A stretch of DNA of 62,636 nucleotides from the NCBI GenBank assembly GCA_014656015.1, contig BNBP01000041.1, forward strand, positions 1 through 62,636, given 5' to 3'. A program made the translations under genes and the position numbers. Below the pieces are notes generated by a model. That model worked only from the letters and a program-made list of their open reading frames with translations, was not told where the DNA came from and ran no database searches. Shown here in pieces: positions 39,837 through 49,167 of this stretch (positions within the stretch are counted from its first letter, which is position 1; each line of letters begins with the position of its first letter). The DNA comes from Streptomyces griseoaurantiacus. Lineage in GTDB: Bacteria; Actinomycetota; Actinomycetes; Streptomycetales; Streptomycetaceae.

Positions 39837-42707
39837 TCATTCGTCGTCATCCCCGTCATCGAGGTCGAAGTCGAAGGCCAGCTGGCCCGACAGAGCGTCG
39901 TCCGGCACGGCCGCAGCCTGGGGCTCCGTCGGGTCCAAAGCCTCCTCGATCTCGTGAGGCAGAGCGTAATCGTCCGCGAGTCGCGCGAGATGGAGGATCA
40001 AGGGCAGAGCCAACCCCTCTCGACCAGCACGGTAGTCCTCGCTGAAACGCTGCTGGTGGACGAATGCGGCCCACGCCTCCGCATCGTCACCGGGCTGAAG
40101 GCACGCAACGGTCAGTTCGAGGAGGTCCGGATTCCAGGCGTTCGCCGTCGGCCGGTAGGCGTTGTTGCCCGAGGCGTTGGTGTGCGGAGTGAGTTTGGCG
40201 TCGTCGTTGGTGAGATTTGGCTGCGAGCCGGACTTGCCGGTCGTGCTGTAGAAGACGCGGTCCGAGTCACCCCGCACTCCGGGCCGCCACAGCCCCATCG
40301 CGATGCCCCCACGCTGCTGGCCCTCCAACTTGGGAGAGCGTTCCTCCGCCTCGGCCCAGCACTGTGCCGTTTCGTCCCGGCTGCCATCGGCGATCCGAAC
40401 GATACGAAGCTGCTTGCCGTACAGACCGATCCGCTGAACGGGACCCCCGTCGAGGCCGAGCCTGTCCCGTTCCAGCCCGTCGTTCCTCAGCCATGGCCAG
40501 CGCTTCCGGACGTCCTGGGCGTGGGTCAGAACGAGCGTCGGGGTACTGCGCAGCTGCGCGAGAGTCTTCTTGACGAAGGCCGCCATGAGGGCCGACTGCT
40601 CCGCGCTGTTCTTCTTGCCTTCGACCCTTCCCGTCAATGACTTGAGGAGTTCGGGGTACGGCACCCATGCGTGCATGTCGGCCGACTTGCCCAGCACGCA
40701 TTTCGCGCCCGGCCGAATAAGCACCGCGATCGGCGTGAACTGCTGCTTGCCTGTGGGCCCGTCAAGGCGGCGTTCCACGAGGTGGAAGGCCACCTGGTTC
40801 AGGTTCGCGGGGATGAGCGTGTCACCGAGCGTGTGCTGGGGCACCAGCCGCATACCGGTCTGGCGCAGGCCGTCCGACCAGGCCGCGGCGGCACGCAGAC
40901 CAGCATCGGCGAGAGCCTCCTCCGTCTCCGCATCCGGGTCTGGTGGACGGATGAACTGGGTCACCAGGCCTGCGTCCGCGCAGCCGAGGCGGATCGCGTG
41001 CTTGGGGTCGGTCCGTCGCTTGGCGTGGCGGAAGGCATCCTGCCCGTCGAGCTCCACGAAGGCCAGCCGCACCCCGGGTACGGCTTCCCGCAAGGCGGCC
41101 ATGGCCCGCGCGACACCGATACGGCGCTCCTCGATGGCCTTGTCGTGCTCCTGCCCCCGGCGCGGCACGCTGTCGCCTCCCAGCGGTGCGCCGAGAGCGC
41201 CCAGGGGCCGCGCGTGCAGCCGGACGGTCAGCTCCTCCGCCTCCCACACCCAGGTATCGGGGCCTTGCGCGTGCCGGTGTCCGGCCAGCCCCAGCCCCAT
41301 TTCCGCCGCCGCGATCATCTGATCGCGGATGGCATCGTTCTGGTGGAGCACGACCGCGGTGAGGTCTTCCCCTTCGAGGGCTTCGGCCAGGCGTGCCCGC
41401 AGAACCTGAGCGTTGTGGGCCGCGTTCAGCTCACGCTGGTCCAGGATGACCGCGCGCTCTTCGGGACCCTTCTCTTCCATGTTCTTGGGAATGGACGTCA
41501 GCTTCTTGAGCTGCTTCTTGGGCGGCCGCGCGTACGCACTGCGCTCGAGCTTCGGAACGGAGACGAACTCGGGAGCGATCGCCTGCTCCGCCCACTCGAT
41601 CAGCCGTCGGCGTTCACTGGGCATCAGTCCGGTGCCGATCGTGTGCCTGCCCATGGCCGCCTGGTGCCCGATCGCGATCCGGATGCCGTCCCGGCCGTGG
41701 ATCCAGTGGTCGGCCTCCTTCACCAGCCGGTCCGGGGACGGCAGTGCGTCGAGTGCGCTGATCCCGGCGAGCATTCCTTCTGCTCCGCCCTGACGCCAGT
41801 CCGTGGTGCCGTTCTTCCACTCCAGCATGGCGACGGCGAAACGCTGCGACTGCGGGCCATCGTGGACGAGGGAGTCGTCCGGGAGCAGGTACGCGGACAC
41901 GCCCTTGCCATACGGCATGTAGACCTTGCCGGTGACGAACCGACGTACGCCGGCGGCCACGTGGACGCGCGGGACGGGTGAGAAGGGAACGGTGCGCACG
42001 GTGATGCGGAGGGTCGCCGCGTAGTAGGCCGGCTTGCCGTCGCCGCCACCACGCCGCCCGGGTACGTACTCGATCACGTTCGACATCAGCTCGGCGCCCC
42101 CGCTTCCCTGCCCCCTGGCCCCCGTGCGGTCGGCGACCTGTCGGAACGACAGCTGCTGCCCGTGGTGTTCGTACGGTCCCTGGCGCGCGATCCTTTCGGC
42201 GAGGACGTCGGGAAGCAACCGGTACACGTGGGGCGCGGGCAGAGCGGTTCCTCCGGGCGACACCTTCTGCTCGAGGAGGTCGACCCTGCCGGGCCGCCAG
42301 CTGAGAGCCGCGGTGTCGAGGTCACGAAAGCAGTTCATCAGCAGGGCCGCGGTCTCGGGATCGCCGGCATCGCGCGGGAGGCTCCTGAGCCAGGTGGCGA
42401 TGTAGAGGTTCGTCACCGCCATCGGGTACGCGTCCTGGCAGTACAGCCAGGGGTTCTCCGAACCGAACCGTGCCGTGGAGTCGACCGTGACGATGTCCGG
42501 CGCGGTGGCGCGCATCAGCTGGTTGACAGCCGCTGTGGGTACGCGGCGCCGTCGCTCGGCCTGCCCCTCTGTCATTCCGCCGTGGTAAAGGCGCAGGAGT
42601 GGTTCCTCCCAGTGGGCGGGCAGGGAGAGCGTGTGCATCGGGAAGACGAAGGGTCCCCGTGCCGGGTCGGGCCGGTACGCCGCCGGACGGTTGTACTGGT
42701 AGGCCAT
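39837..42707 (-). CDS. pPIWI-RE family PIWI-like defence protein
   Basis: A 956-residue protein resembling the pPIWI-RE family, prokaryotic Argonaute-like proteins named for conserved Arg and Glu residues in a PIWI/RNase H domain and predicted to act in defence against plasmids and phages. The N-terminal ~480 residues (domain X-like) start MAYQYNRPAAYRPDPARGPF; the RNase H-fold module covers roughly 500-930, with RLAFVELDGQDAFRHAKRRT, TPTLVLTHAQDVRKRWPWLR, then NPDLLELTVACL and YRAGREGLALPLILHLARLA near the end. The C-terminus is highly acidic. GAGGAG lies 10 nt before ATG 42707. Last gene of a four-gene minus-strand operon with a DinG-type helicase and REase. Whether the RNase H site is catalytic cannot be decided without alignment. 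Confidence 0.85.
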   Translation of the reverse strand: MAYQYNRPAAYRPDPARGPFVFPMHTLSLPAHWEEPLLRLYHGGMTEGQAERRRRVPTAAVNQLMRATAPDIVTVDSTARFGSENPWLYCQDAYPMAVTNLYIATWLRSLPRDAGDPETAALLMNCFRDLDTAALSWRPGRVDLLEQKVSPGGTALPAPHVYRLLPDVLAERIARQGPYEHHGQQLSFRQVADRTGARGQGSGGAELMSNVIEYVPGRRGGGDGKPAYYAATLRITVRTVPFSPVPRVHVAAGVRRFVTGKVYMPYGKGVSAYLLPDDSLVHDGPQSQRFAVAMLEWKNGTTDWRQGGAEGMLAGISALDALPSPDRLVKEADHWIHGRDGIRIAIGHQAAMGRHTIGTGLMPSERRRLIEWAEQAIAPEFVSVPKLERSAYARPPKKQLKKLTSIPKNMEEKGPEERAVILDQRELNAAHNAQVLRARLAEALEGEDLTAVVLHQNDAIRDQMIAAAEMGLGLAGHRHAQGPDTWVWEAEELTVRLHARPLGALGAPLGGDSVPRRGQEHDKAIEERRIGVARAMAALREAVPGVRLAFVELDGQDAFRHAKRRTDPKHAIRLGCADAGLVTQFIRPPDPDAETEEALADAGLRAAAAWSDGLRQTGMRLVPQHTLGDTLIPANLNQVAFHLVERRLDGPTGKQQFTPIAVLIRPGAKCVLGKSADMHAWVPYPELLKSLTGRVEGKKNSAEQSALMAAFVKKTLAQLRSTPTLVLTHAQDVRKRWPWLRNDGLERDRLGLDGGPVQRIGLYGKQLRIVRIADGSRDETAQCWAEAEERSPKLEGQQRGGIAMGLWRPGVRGDSDRVFYSTTGKSGSQPNLTNDDAKLTPHTNASGNNAYRPTANAWNPDLLELTVACLQPGDDAEAWAAFVHQQRFSEDYRAGREGLALPLILHLARLADDYALPHEIEEALDPTEPQAAAVPDDALSGQLAFDFDLDDGDDDE

Positions 42708-42791
42708 GGTGTCGGTTCTCCTCGGAGCAAGGCGTTAAGTCTTCGGACGCGACGCGAACACGTCGGAGGTGCGGTGTGGTGACGGATGCCG

Positions 42792-45700
42792 TCAGCCCAT
42801 GTCCACCAGGGCGCGGTAGAGCGGTTCGTACAGCTCACGGACCAGGGACTTGTCGATCGGGGCAAGGTGCCGCTCCGCCGTGTTCCCGTCCTCGAAGAAG
42901 GGGGCGAGCACCTCACGCATGCTCGCCAGTAGGCTGGTGTCTGGGGTGTCCGTGTCCTGGAATCCGGCTTCTCTAGGAGAGAAAGCCGCGTCGACGAAGA
43001 CCACCCGGGCCGGCACGCCGCCGCGCACCAGACGACCGATGACCTGCCACATGACGACGAGCTGGTCCCAGGTGAACGCCGTCTTCTCCTCGTCCCGCAG
43101 GCTGGACCAGGCCAGCCGCCGGGTGAGGAAGCGGTTCCACTGACGGCGCGCGCGGCTGCGGAACGCCACAGCCGCCTGGTCGGGAGTGGCGGCGGCGAGC
43201 GCGTTCTGCCGGAAGGATCCGTCAGCATCCCGGAGTTGGCGTACGGCCCAGTCGTTGATGGACTGGATGGCGAGCGCGATGTCGTCGGGCCGAGGGTGTG
43301 GGCGTGCCAGGAAGTAGACCGTGCCGATGGCCGCCTTGCCATCGCGCAGGACGATGTTGTGTCCCCGCTCCACAGCAAGCAGCGGCGCGACGAGAATGTC
43401 GCCGCCGGCCGAAGGGAAAGCCTTCACGTCACCGCGGGGCAGCGTCCGTGCGGCGGCGTCCTCCGGCAGCCGGGTCCAGGCGGTGTCGGAGTCCGCGTCG
43501 TCGGACACCAGTCGGGTGACGCGGCCGTTCCACTCGGGGATCTGGTTGAGGTACTCGGCGGCCCGACGTGCCTCGTCGTAGCTGCCGACGAGCAACAGGA
43601 TGCGGCGGCGGTCCGGATCGTCGATCTCCTTCAGCTCGGCGTCCAGCATGCTCTCGGCGTCGGGCAGACTCCGGTCGGGCACCGCGAGCTGGTGCAGCAT
43701 GTGCAGAAGGGCCTGGGGCCGTTCTTCGGGGTCGCAGCCGGACAGGCGCAGCGGCTTGGGCCGGTCGTTTCCGGGCCAGTACAAGAACTCCTTGCGGAAC
43801 TCGCTGCCCAGGACGGCTTCGACTTCCTCGTCGTGAGGACGCAGAACGGCACCGACGTCGGCGTGCACGTGGTACCTGCTCGACGTGCCCGCCCAGCTCG
43901 TTGCGGACATGAGCAGGACGTGCGGGCCCGGGCGGCCGTCCACGGCGCACAGGTCACCGAGCCGCATGAGCAGTTCGCGGCCCACACCGTTGCAGTGGAA
44001 GAAGCGGAGTTCACCGCTGCGGTCACCATCGCGCTCACGGTCGTCGTGGCGGAACTGGAAGCCGAGCACGTTACCCATGGGCGACTCGGGGATGACCGCC
44101 TCGTAGTCCTTGGGGGGCCTGCGGGAGAGCACGTTCGAGGCGCTCTCGAGATTGAGGGCGGCCTCGACGCGCGGCCACAGCGTGGTCATGAAGTCGAGAC
44201 GGCTGTGCAGAGCGGAAAGGAGCAGGGTGAACTCGAAGCGCCGGGCCTGGAGGTCGGCGTCCGCGAGCACCGTGCTGTCGTCTCCGACGATGTCGGTGAG
44301 GGTGTCGCGCAGCCTCTCACGCGTCCGTGCTCCCTGGGGCGCGTGCAGGAGTTCCAGGGCGAGGTGGACGAAGGTATTCACCAAGGGTGTCACTTCATCG
44401 TCGTCTCCCGTGCTCTGCTGCTCGTGCAGCGGGTCGTCGCGGAACCGGCCGAGCGCACCGTCCAGCGTCCGGGCCGCCGCAGGCGGGCGTTCGCCCTCCT
44501 TCCATCCCGGGAACCAGCTGTCCAGCAGCAGGTTGTGGAGGGTGAAGGCACTGAAGTAGTCGACGCTGATCCATCGCCTGAGCTTGTCGTCCTTGACGAG
44601 CAGGGCGAAGAGGCGGTCGGTTGCGGCGCTGACCGTGTTGACGGCGTTGGTCCAGTCGTCGACGTCACGGGCGGACAGCTGGAGCCGACCGTCTCGGGCC
44701 ATCTGCTGGAACTTGTGGACGGCAACCTCGTCGAACCAGGAGTTCGGGGCCTTGCCCACCAGAGTGCTGGCCGGCGCGAATGCCGTGTCGAGCTGCATCT
44801 GGACCCGGTCCGCCTCGTCGACGATGATCAGGTCGCTGAGCCGGCACGCGAGTTCGAGGTACCGAAGCTGTTCCTGGTGCTGATGCAGCGGGACGGAGCT
44901 GTGCACCAGACCGGCCGGGGTGGCGACCCATACCTGAGCATCGACCAGATCGCGAGCCCCGCGGTGGCGCGGACAGCGGTTCCACAACGGGCACAGTCTC
45001 CGCTGAGGCTTCGGGCCTTGCGCGTCACGCTGCGAGCTGTTCTCCTCGTCGAGGAGGGGATCGCCGTCCGCAGCCTCCTGTTCGGGGACGGTGTACAGCA
45101 TGATGCACGGTGCTTCACGGACACCGAGAGGCCGGCGGGCTTCCAGGCCGCGCAGCACGTCGACGGGGCAGGCGCTGCTGAGGTAGGCGAAGCCCGCGTG
45201 GTCGTGCCCGAGCATGGTGGCGGCGCCGGCCGTGGCGGTGCGGCGGTGCAGCCGGTTGATGTTGCGCTCCCGGGTGGAGTGCCCGAGGATCGGCGCCGCC
45301 CGTACACCGAGCCGGTTGAACTGCTCCACCACGGCGAGCGTCTCGGCCACGTCTCCGACGACGATGGTGACCCGGCGGGGTGTCCGGATCACGAGGTGGT
45401 AGGTCAGGATGTCCCGGAGGGTGGACTTGCCGGCTCCCACCATCCCCACGAGGTGCAGCAGCCGGTCGATCCTCAGCCGTTCCTGTTCTGTGAAGCGGCC
45501 GAGTTCCGCGTCGCGCACGAGCAGTTTCACCCGCCGGAGCCGCCCGGCCCAGCCGTTGCGCGGCCCCTGTGCCGTCGCCTCGACGGCGTCCATCTCGTCG
45601 GCGGCCTTCTCGAGCTCTTCCCAGGTGACGTCGACGGGCTCTCCACGCCCGGCCGGTGGTGCGTCAAGCGCGTGGGCGCGCGGCAGGGTGTCCGTCAGCA

Positions 45701-46226
45701 GTTCCTCGTCGAACACCACGGAGTGGGTACGGTCCTGCACCCGGAAGGTGTGCTCTCCCTCCTCGGCGAACAGAATGGACCGCGTCGCGAACCGCGGAGC
45801 GGTGCTGAGCAGTTCTTCGAAGATCTCGAAACGGCGTGCGGCGCGCGACGGCTCGCGACGGCGAGGTACGGAGCCGGGTCCGTCGATGTCGTATCCGCGC
45901 AGGTGCTGGGGGACCTTCAGGTAGTCGATCAGCGCCTCCGACCAGGCGTGCCGTCGCCGCATGTCCCACAGATAGTGGCGGGCGCGCAGAACACGAAGCC
46001 GCTGTTCGTCGCTGCGAACGTCTCCGAATACCTCGCTGTACGGGTAACCGCCCAACAGCGGCCAGACATCGGCGGCCGTGCGGGTGGGCGTCACGTCCTG
46101 CAAGAGATACAGGCCCAGTTCGACGTCGAGAAGGTCGCCGGGGCGGAAGCTGCCGAGGTTCGCCGGCCACACCTCGGTGAGCTGCTGCGGCGAGCAGCGC
46201 CGGTGCCATCCCCTACGGTCACGCAC
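42792..46226 (-). CDS. pPIWI-RE-associated DinG/XPD-type SF2 helicase
   Basis: A 1144-residue helicase. Residues 1-230 form an N-terminal domain peculiar to the pPIWI-RE three-gene island (SPQQLTEVWPANLGSFRPGD). Walker A is LVGMVGAGKST (~240-249), the DEAD box LIIVDEADRV, and motif VI VIGRLVRGG. Cysteines in SACPVDV, APCIM and RLCPLWNRCPRHR, between motifs Ia and II, suggest the XPD/DinG iron-sulfur cluster. GTG 46226 was chosen because AAGGAGG stands 6 nt upstream and the start overlaps the REase stop by 8 nt; longer in-frame extensions are antisense-like. Expected to unwind DNA or DNA-RNA duplexes for the PIWI protein. Confidence 0.86.
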   Translation of the reverse strand: MRDRRGWHRRCSPQQLTEVWPANLGSFRPGDLLDVELGLYLLQDVTPTRTAADVWPLLGGYPYSEVFGDVRSDEQRLRVLRARHYLWDMRRRHAWSEALIDYLKVPQHLRGYDIDGPGSVPRRREPSRAARRFEIFEELLSTAPRFATRSILFAEEGEHTFRVQDRTHSVVFDEELLTDTLPRAHALDAPPAGRGEPVDVTWEELEKAADEMDAVEATAQGPRNGWAGRLRRVKLLVRDAELGRFTEQERLRIDRLLHLVGMVGAGKSTLRDILTYHLVIRTPRRVTIVVGDVAETLAVVEQFNRLGVRAAPILGHSTRERNINRLHRRTATAGAATMLGHDHAGFAYLSSACPVDVLRGLEARRPLGVREAPCIMLYTVPEQEAADGDPLLDEENSSQRDAQGPKPQRRLCPLWNRCPRHRGARDLVDAQVWVATPAGLVHSSVPLHQHQEQLRYLELACRLSDLIIVDEADRVQMQLDTAFAPASTLVGKAPNSWFDEVAVHKFQQMARDGRLQLSARDVDDWTNAVNTVSAATDRLFALLVKDDKLRRWISVDYFSAFTLHNLLLDSWFPGWKEGERPPAAARTLDGALGRFRDDPLHEQQSTGDDDEVTPLVNTFVHLALELLHAPQGARTRERLRDTLTDIVGDDSTVLADADLQARRFEFTLLLSALHSRLDFMTTLWPRVEAALNLESASNVLSRRPPKDYEAVIPESPMGNVLGFQFRHDDRERDGDRSGELRFFHCNGVGRELLMRLGDLCAVDGRPGPHVLLMSATSWAGTSSRYHVHADVGAVLRPHDEEVEAVLGSEFRKEFLYWPGNDRPKPLRLSGCDPEERPQALLHMLHQLAVPDRSLPDAESMLDAELKEIDDPDRRRILLLVGSYDEARRAAEYLNQIPEWNGRVTRLVSDDADSDTAWTRLPEDAAARTLPRGDVKAFPSAGGDILVAPLLAVERGHNIVLRDGKAAIGTVYFLARPHPRPDDIALAIQSINDWAVRQLRDADGSFRQNALAAATPDQAAVAFRSRARRQWNRFLTRRLAWSSLRDEEKTAFTWDQLVVMWQVIGRLVRGGVPARVVFVDAAFSPREAGFQDTDTPDTSLLASMREVLAPFFEDGNTAERHLAPIDKSLVRELYEPLYRALVDMG

Positions 46227-47394
46227 GGCGTCCTCCTTCGGTACGCGGGTCCCCCGCCTTGTCACGCGGGGTGGAGATCTCATCGGCGACCAGCCGCAGG
46301 AAGGCCTGGTCGTCCAGCAGGGTGACCCGATCGGCCAGGTCCTCCGGCAGGTTTCGGCGGAACTGCCGCCCATACGCCTCGTTGTCGCGGAAGCGGTAGC
46401 GGGGCACGACGAGGAATGCACGGTCGTACGGCGGCTCGTTCCTGAACGGCGTGAGGGAGCGCGCCAGGAGAACGGGGTTCACCCGGTCCTTGACGTCCAC
46501 CGCCCAGTGCCGTCGCTCAGACAGGGGGACGCGCAGGTCGTACGCGTCGTAGTTGGGCCACATCTCGGCGGTGATTCCGAACTTCTTCTCCAGGGCGGCT
46601 TGTAGATCGGTCTCCGCGAGCCCGGGGCTGGTGATGAACATCCGCAGGGGGCGGCTGAGCTGGAAGACCCCGCCTTTGTCGGCACGAAGCGGCGTGCCTT
46701 CGTCCGATGTGCCGTCGCGGCGGCACCGGTCCAGTTCGCAGCGGTGGCTGCCGTGCAGCAGCGGCACCATGAGGCAGCGGCAGCGAGCGCACTGCCGGTA
46801 CGTGCCGCGCCTCAGATAGGAGGCGGGCACAGGCTCGTAGCAGCGCTTGATCACGTCGTGCAGCAGCATTCCGCAGTCGGGATCGCCGCCGAGCAGTGCC
46901 AGCTCGGCGCCGGTCAGCACGGGCCTGGAGGTGAGCAGGGCCCGGAACGCGGTGTAGGCCTGCGGGGCCTTGGCCGCACGGCACACGGCGAGTGCCTCCC
47001 GGATGCGTTCGTTCTCGAAGAGCTCGGCCGCCGGGTCGGCCGCGCTCACCTCCCACTCCAGACACAGCTGGTGCGGCAGCCGGGTCTCCGGATCGACGAG
47101 CAGGGCCGCTCCGGGAAAGTTGTCGGGCGGCAGCTCCAACGGCCACTCGATCAGCGGCCGTTCACCAGCCCAGCGGACCATCTGCGGCACGCTGCCCGGC
47201 GGTTCCTCGCCCCGGCGCAGGCAGTGCAGGACGAGGCGGTTGTACGCGTTCTGCACCTTCGCCGGGTAGACCGGGTTGGGTACGGTCCGCTGCCGGGACA
47301 GGCACGCCAGGGCGCTGGCGATCTGTCGGAGCAACCCCTCGTCCGTGCCGACGGCGTCCTCGGACCGTGCCTCCCTCATGTCGGTCGTGGTCAC
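46219..47394 (-). CDS. REase associated with pPIWI-RE
   Basis: A 391-residue predicted restriction endonuclease. A zinc-ribbon-like cluster (Cys202, Cys205, Cys207, Cys219, Cys224 in QCARCRC and HRCELDRC) precedes a PD-(D/E)XK core with Asp286 (YDLRVP) and Asp300-x-Lys302 (WAVDVKDR). The C-terminal NYDAYDLRV...FLVVPRYRFRDNEAYG matches the pPIWI_RE_REase pattern. GTG 47394 overlaps the upstream gene's TGA (GTGA), and its own stop overlaps the helicase start by 8 nt. In the family model it cleaves invading DNA located by the PIWI protein and helicase. Confidence 0.82.
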   Translation of the reverse strand: MTTTDMREARSEDAVGTDEGLLRQIASALACLSRQRTVPNPVYPAKVQNAYNRLVLHCLRRGEEPPGSVPQMVRWAGERPLIEWPLELPPDNFPGAALLVDPETRLPHQLCLEWEVSAADPAAELFENERIREALAVCRAAKAPQAYTAFRALLTSRPVLTGAELALLGGDPDCGMLLHDVIKRCYEPVPASYLRRGTYRQCARCRCLMVPLLHGSHRCELDRCRRDGTSDEGTPLRADKGGVFQLSRPLRMFITSPGLAETDLQAALEKKFGITAEMWPNYDAYDLRVPLSERRHWAVDVKDRVNPVLLARSLTPFRNEPPYDRAFLVVPRYRFRDNEAYGRQFRRNLPEDLADRVTLLDDQAFLRLVADEISTPRDKAGDPRTEGGRRA

Positions 47395-49031
47395 GACTCC
47401 CCCTCTCCCGCGACGGCGCCGTCGGGCGCGGCGCTCGGACACCACCGGGAGACCGGGCAGGACCGGCAATGCGGTCCGGGGCGGGCGTCCCATGTCTCGT
47501 CCTCCCGCCACGGGCCGGCGTACCGCCGCAGCACCGACAGCGCCTTCCGCTGTCGGCCGGGGTCCGTCGGGTCGATCACGTGGGGATCGGAACCGTCCGG
47601 CCGGAGGATCTCCACCTCGACGCGCGAGCCGTCCGGATCGCCGCCCAGCGCACCCTGAGCCAGGAGCGCGACCGCCAAGGCGAGTTGGGGGTAGGTGTCG
47701 AGAAGGTCCTCGTGGTGGCGGGGCCGCTTCCGTGTCGTCTTGAGCTCCCGCCACACCCACGAGCCGTCCTCCTGGTAGAGCAGGTCGGGTTTGGCGATGA
47801 CGACGGCCTGCGCCGCGGTGTCGTGGACGACTCGGAGGGCTTCGGGCTCGACCCGCTGGATGAGTGCGGCGTCCTGGAAGGGACAGGCGTCGACGTGGTG
47901 GAGCAGCATGTCCCGACCGGTCGCGGCGTCCTCGTTGGAGACCCGCCAGCGTCCCTCTGTCCAGTTCTCGCCCGCCGGGGGCATGTCGCCGACCGCGCAC
48001 GGCGGCTGTTCCGGGCGCCGGTGCAGCTTCTCGATCCAGCCGTGCACCGCCTGGCCGAGCCTGGCCGCGCTGCCGTATTCGTCAGACTTGGGCAGGTGCA
48101 GAGAACGGAGGAACCCCTGTGCGGGGCAGGCCGCGTGATAGCGCAGATCGCTGACCGACACCTTCCTCAGCGGTGCCACCCGCGAGGGAAGGCCGAGGAC
48201 CCCCGGCCTGCGCGGCACGGCCTCGCAGCCCGTGAACTGCTTGCAGTCCACGCAGGATGAGCCGGGTGCCGGCCTGCCGCCCGCCACGACACGCGCCACG
48301 TGCGCGTGCCCGTGCTCGGCGTAGTAGGCCTCGGCTTCCTCGGCCGTCCCGTCGAACTGCACGCGCGGCCGTCCGTCGGAGAGCCCGACTTCGACGACAC
48401 GCACCCGCTCGGGCCGGGCTGTGGGGCCATACGGCTGGAACGCGCGCGCCCACTTCCGCGGCCAGGCCGCCTGGCGCCCGCGAACGGCCACGTACACGGC
48501 GATGGCGATCTCGCCGGGCTCGGAGTCCTTGGCCTCGCCGTGCCGCAACCGTCGGTACTCGCGCAGGCGTCCGTCGGCCGACTCGTACCTGCGCCACCAT
48601 GCGTACATCTCCCAGAACTTGCCGTTCTCCCGCTGGGCCACCCAGTACGGACGGACCGGCCGCAGCCGCTGCTCACCATCGTCGGCGCACGCTTCTATGT
48701 ACGTACGGAGGGCGTGCTCGGCATACGTCAGGTGACCGGGGTGCAGGGCGGGGGTGCGGGAGCGCAGCCCTGCAAGGGCCTGGTCGGGTGTCTCACCGTG
48801 GAATTCGACCCGGTCCACGGCCTCCATCACAGGCCCGAGGGTGAACGTCTCGAGCTCCGGCTTCGGAAGACGGAGACGCCGGGCCGGCCAGAGACCGGGC
48901 CGGGCCTTGGCAGCAGCGTGCGAGGGGCAGGTGTGCTCCTCGCTCCCGCCCGTACCGGGCCCCACGCGAACGAGGTCGTCATTCCCGGTCAGCCAGAGCG
49001 GCTTGTGCCATGCCGTCGTGTCGTGACTCAT
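47391..49031 (-). CDS. Cas4/AddB-like Fe-S PD-(D/E)XK nuclease
   Basis: A 546-residue nuclease. The C-terminal RecB-like core has His330 (GQAVHGW), Pro415-Asp416 (KPDLLY), Glu429-x-Lys431 (RELKTT) and Gln449, so all catalytic positions are filled. Cys302 before the core and Cys522, Cys525, Cys531 after it (CRSCPVSRWC) match the four-Cys iron-sulfur arrangement of AddB/Cas4. A second cluster CVDCKQFTGC lies at 260-269, and the N-terminal 250 residues are unlike known domains. ATG 49031 follows GGGGAGG. First gene of the pPIWI-RE operon, overlapping the REase by 4 nt; the standard pPIWI-RE island has three genes, so this is an addition. Confidence 0.82.
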   Translation of the reverse strand: MSHDTTAWHKPLWLTGNDDLVRVGPGTGGSEEHTCPSHAAAKARPGLWPARRLRLPKPELETFTLGPVMEAVDRVEFHGETPDQALAGLRSRTPALHPGHLTYAEHALRTYIEACADDGEQRLRPVRPYWVAQRENGKFWEMYAWWRRYESADGRLREYRRLRHGEAKDSEPGEIAIAVYVAVRGRQAAWPRKWARAFQPYGPTARPERVRVVEVGLSDGRPRVQFDGTAEEAEAYYAEHGHAHVARVVAGGRPAPGSSCVDCKQFTGCEAVPRRPGVLGLPSRVAPLRKVSVSDLRYHAACPAQGFLRSLHLPKSDEYGSAARLGQAVHGWIEKLHRRPEQPPCAVGDMPPAGENWTEGRWRVSNEDAATGRDMLLHHVDACPFQDAALIQRVEPEALRVVHDTAAQAVVIAKPDLLYQEDGSWVWRELKTTRKRPRHHEDLLDTYPQLALAVALLAQGALGGDPDGSRVEVEILRPDGSDPHVIDPTDPGRQRKALSVLRRYAGPWREDETWDARPGPHCRSCPVSRWCPSAAPDGAVAGEGES

Positions 49032-49111
49032 TGCCTCCCCCTTGTCTCGGAACAGACGGCACCCTTTGGACCAGCCGGGTGCGCCGCCGCACTCGACCGT
49101 AGCAGGTAATC

Positions 49112-49160
49112 TTGGAACTCATTGGAAGTTCTTGGCATAGGTTGGTTGCTGCGTTAAGCT
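49112..49160. promoter_or_regulatory. Phased TTGG array and leaderless promoter between defence operons
   Basis: TTGG occurs at 49112, 49122, 49132 and 49142, exactly one helical turn apart; the first two extend to TTGGAA and the third is TTGGCA. TTGGCA (49132-49137) is a good -35 box with a 17-nt spacer to TAAGCT (49155-49160, TANNNT consensus), which is 7 nt before ATG 49168, with no ribosome-binding site: a leaderless promoter. The array lies 80 nt from the divergent operon's start, so one cooperative regulator could control both. Confidence 0.7.
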
Positions 49161-49167
49161 GCCCCAC

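Noticed and set aside
43236..46325. A 1029-codon open frame on the plus strand opposite the DinG-type helicase gene
   Set aside because: It is exactly antisense to a well-supported helicase, has no recognisable motif, and is the usual result of third-position GC bias leaving antisense frames open.
49112..49145. Plasmid-type iterons (replication origin)
   Set aside because: The TTGG units are only 4-6 bp, no rep gene is nearby, and the position between divergent operons over a -35 box fits transcriptional control better.
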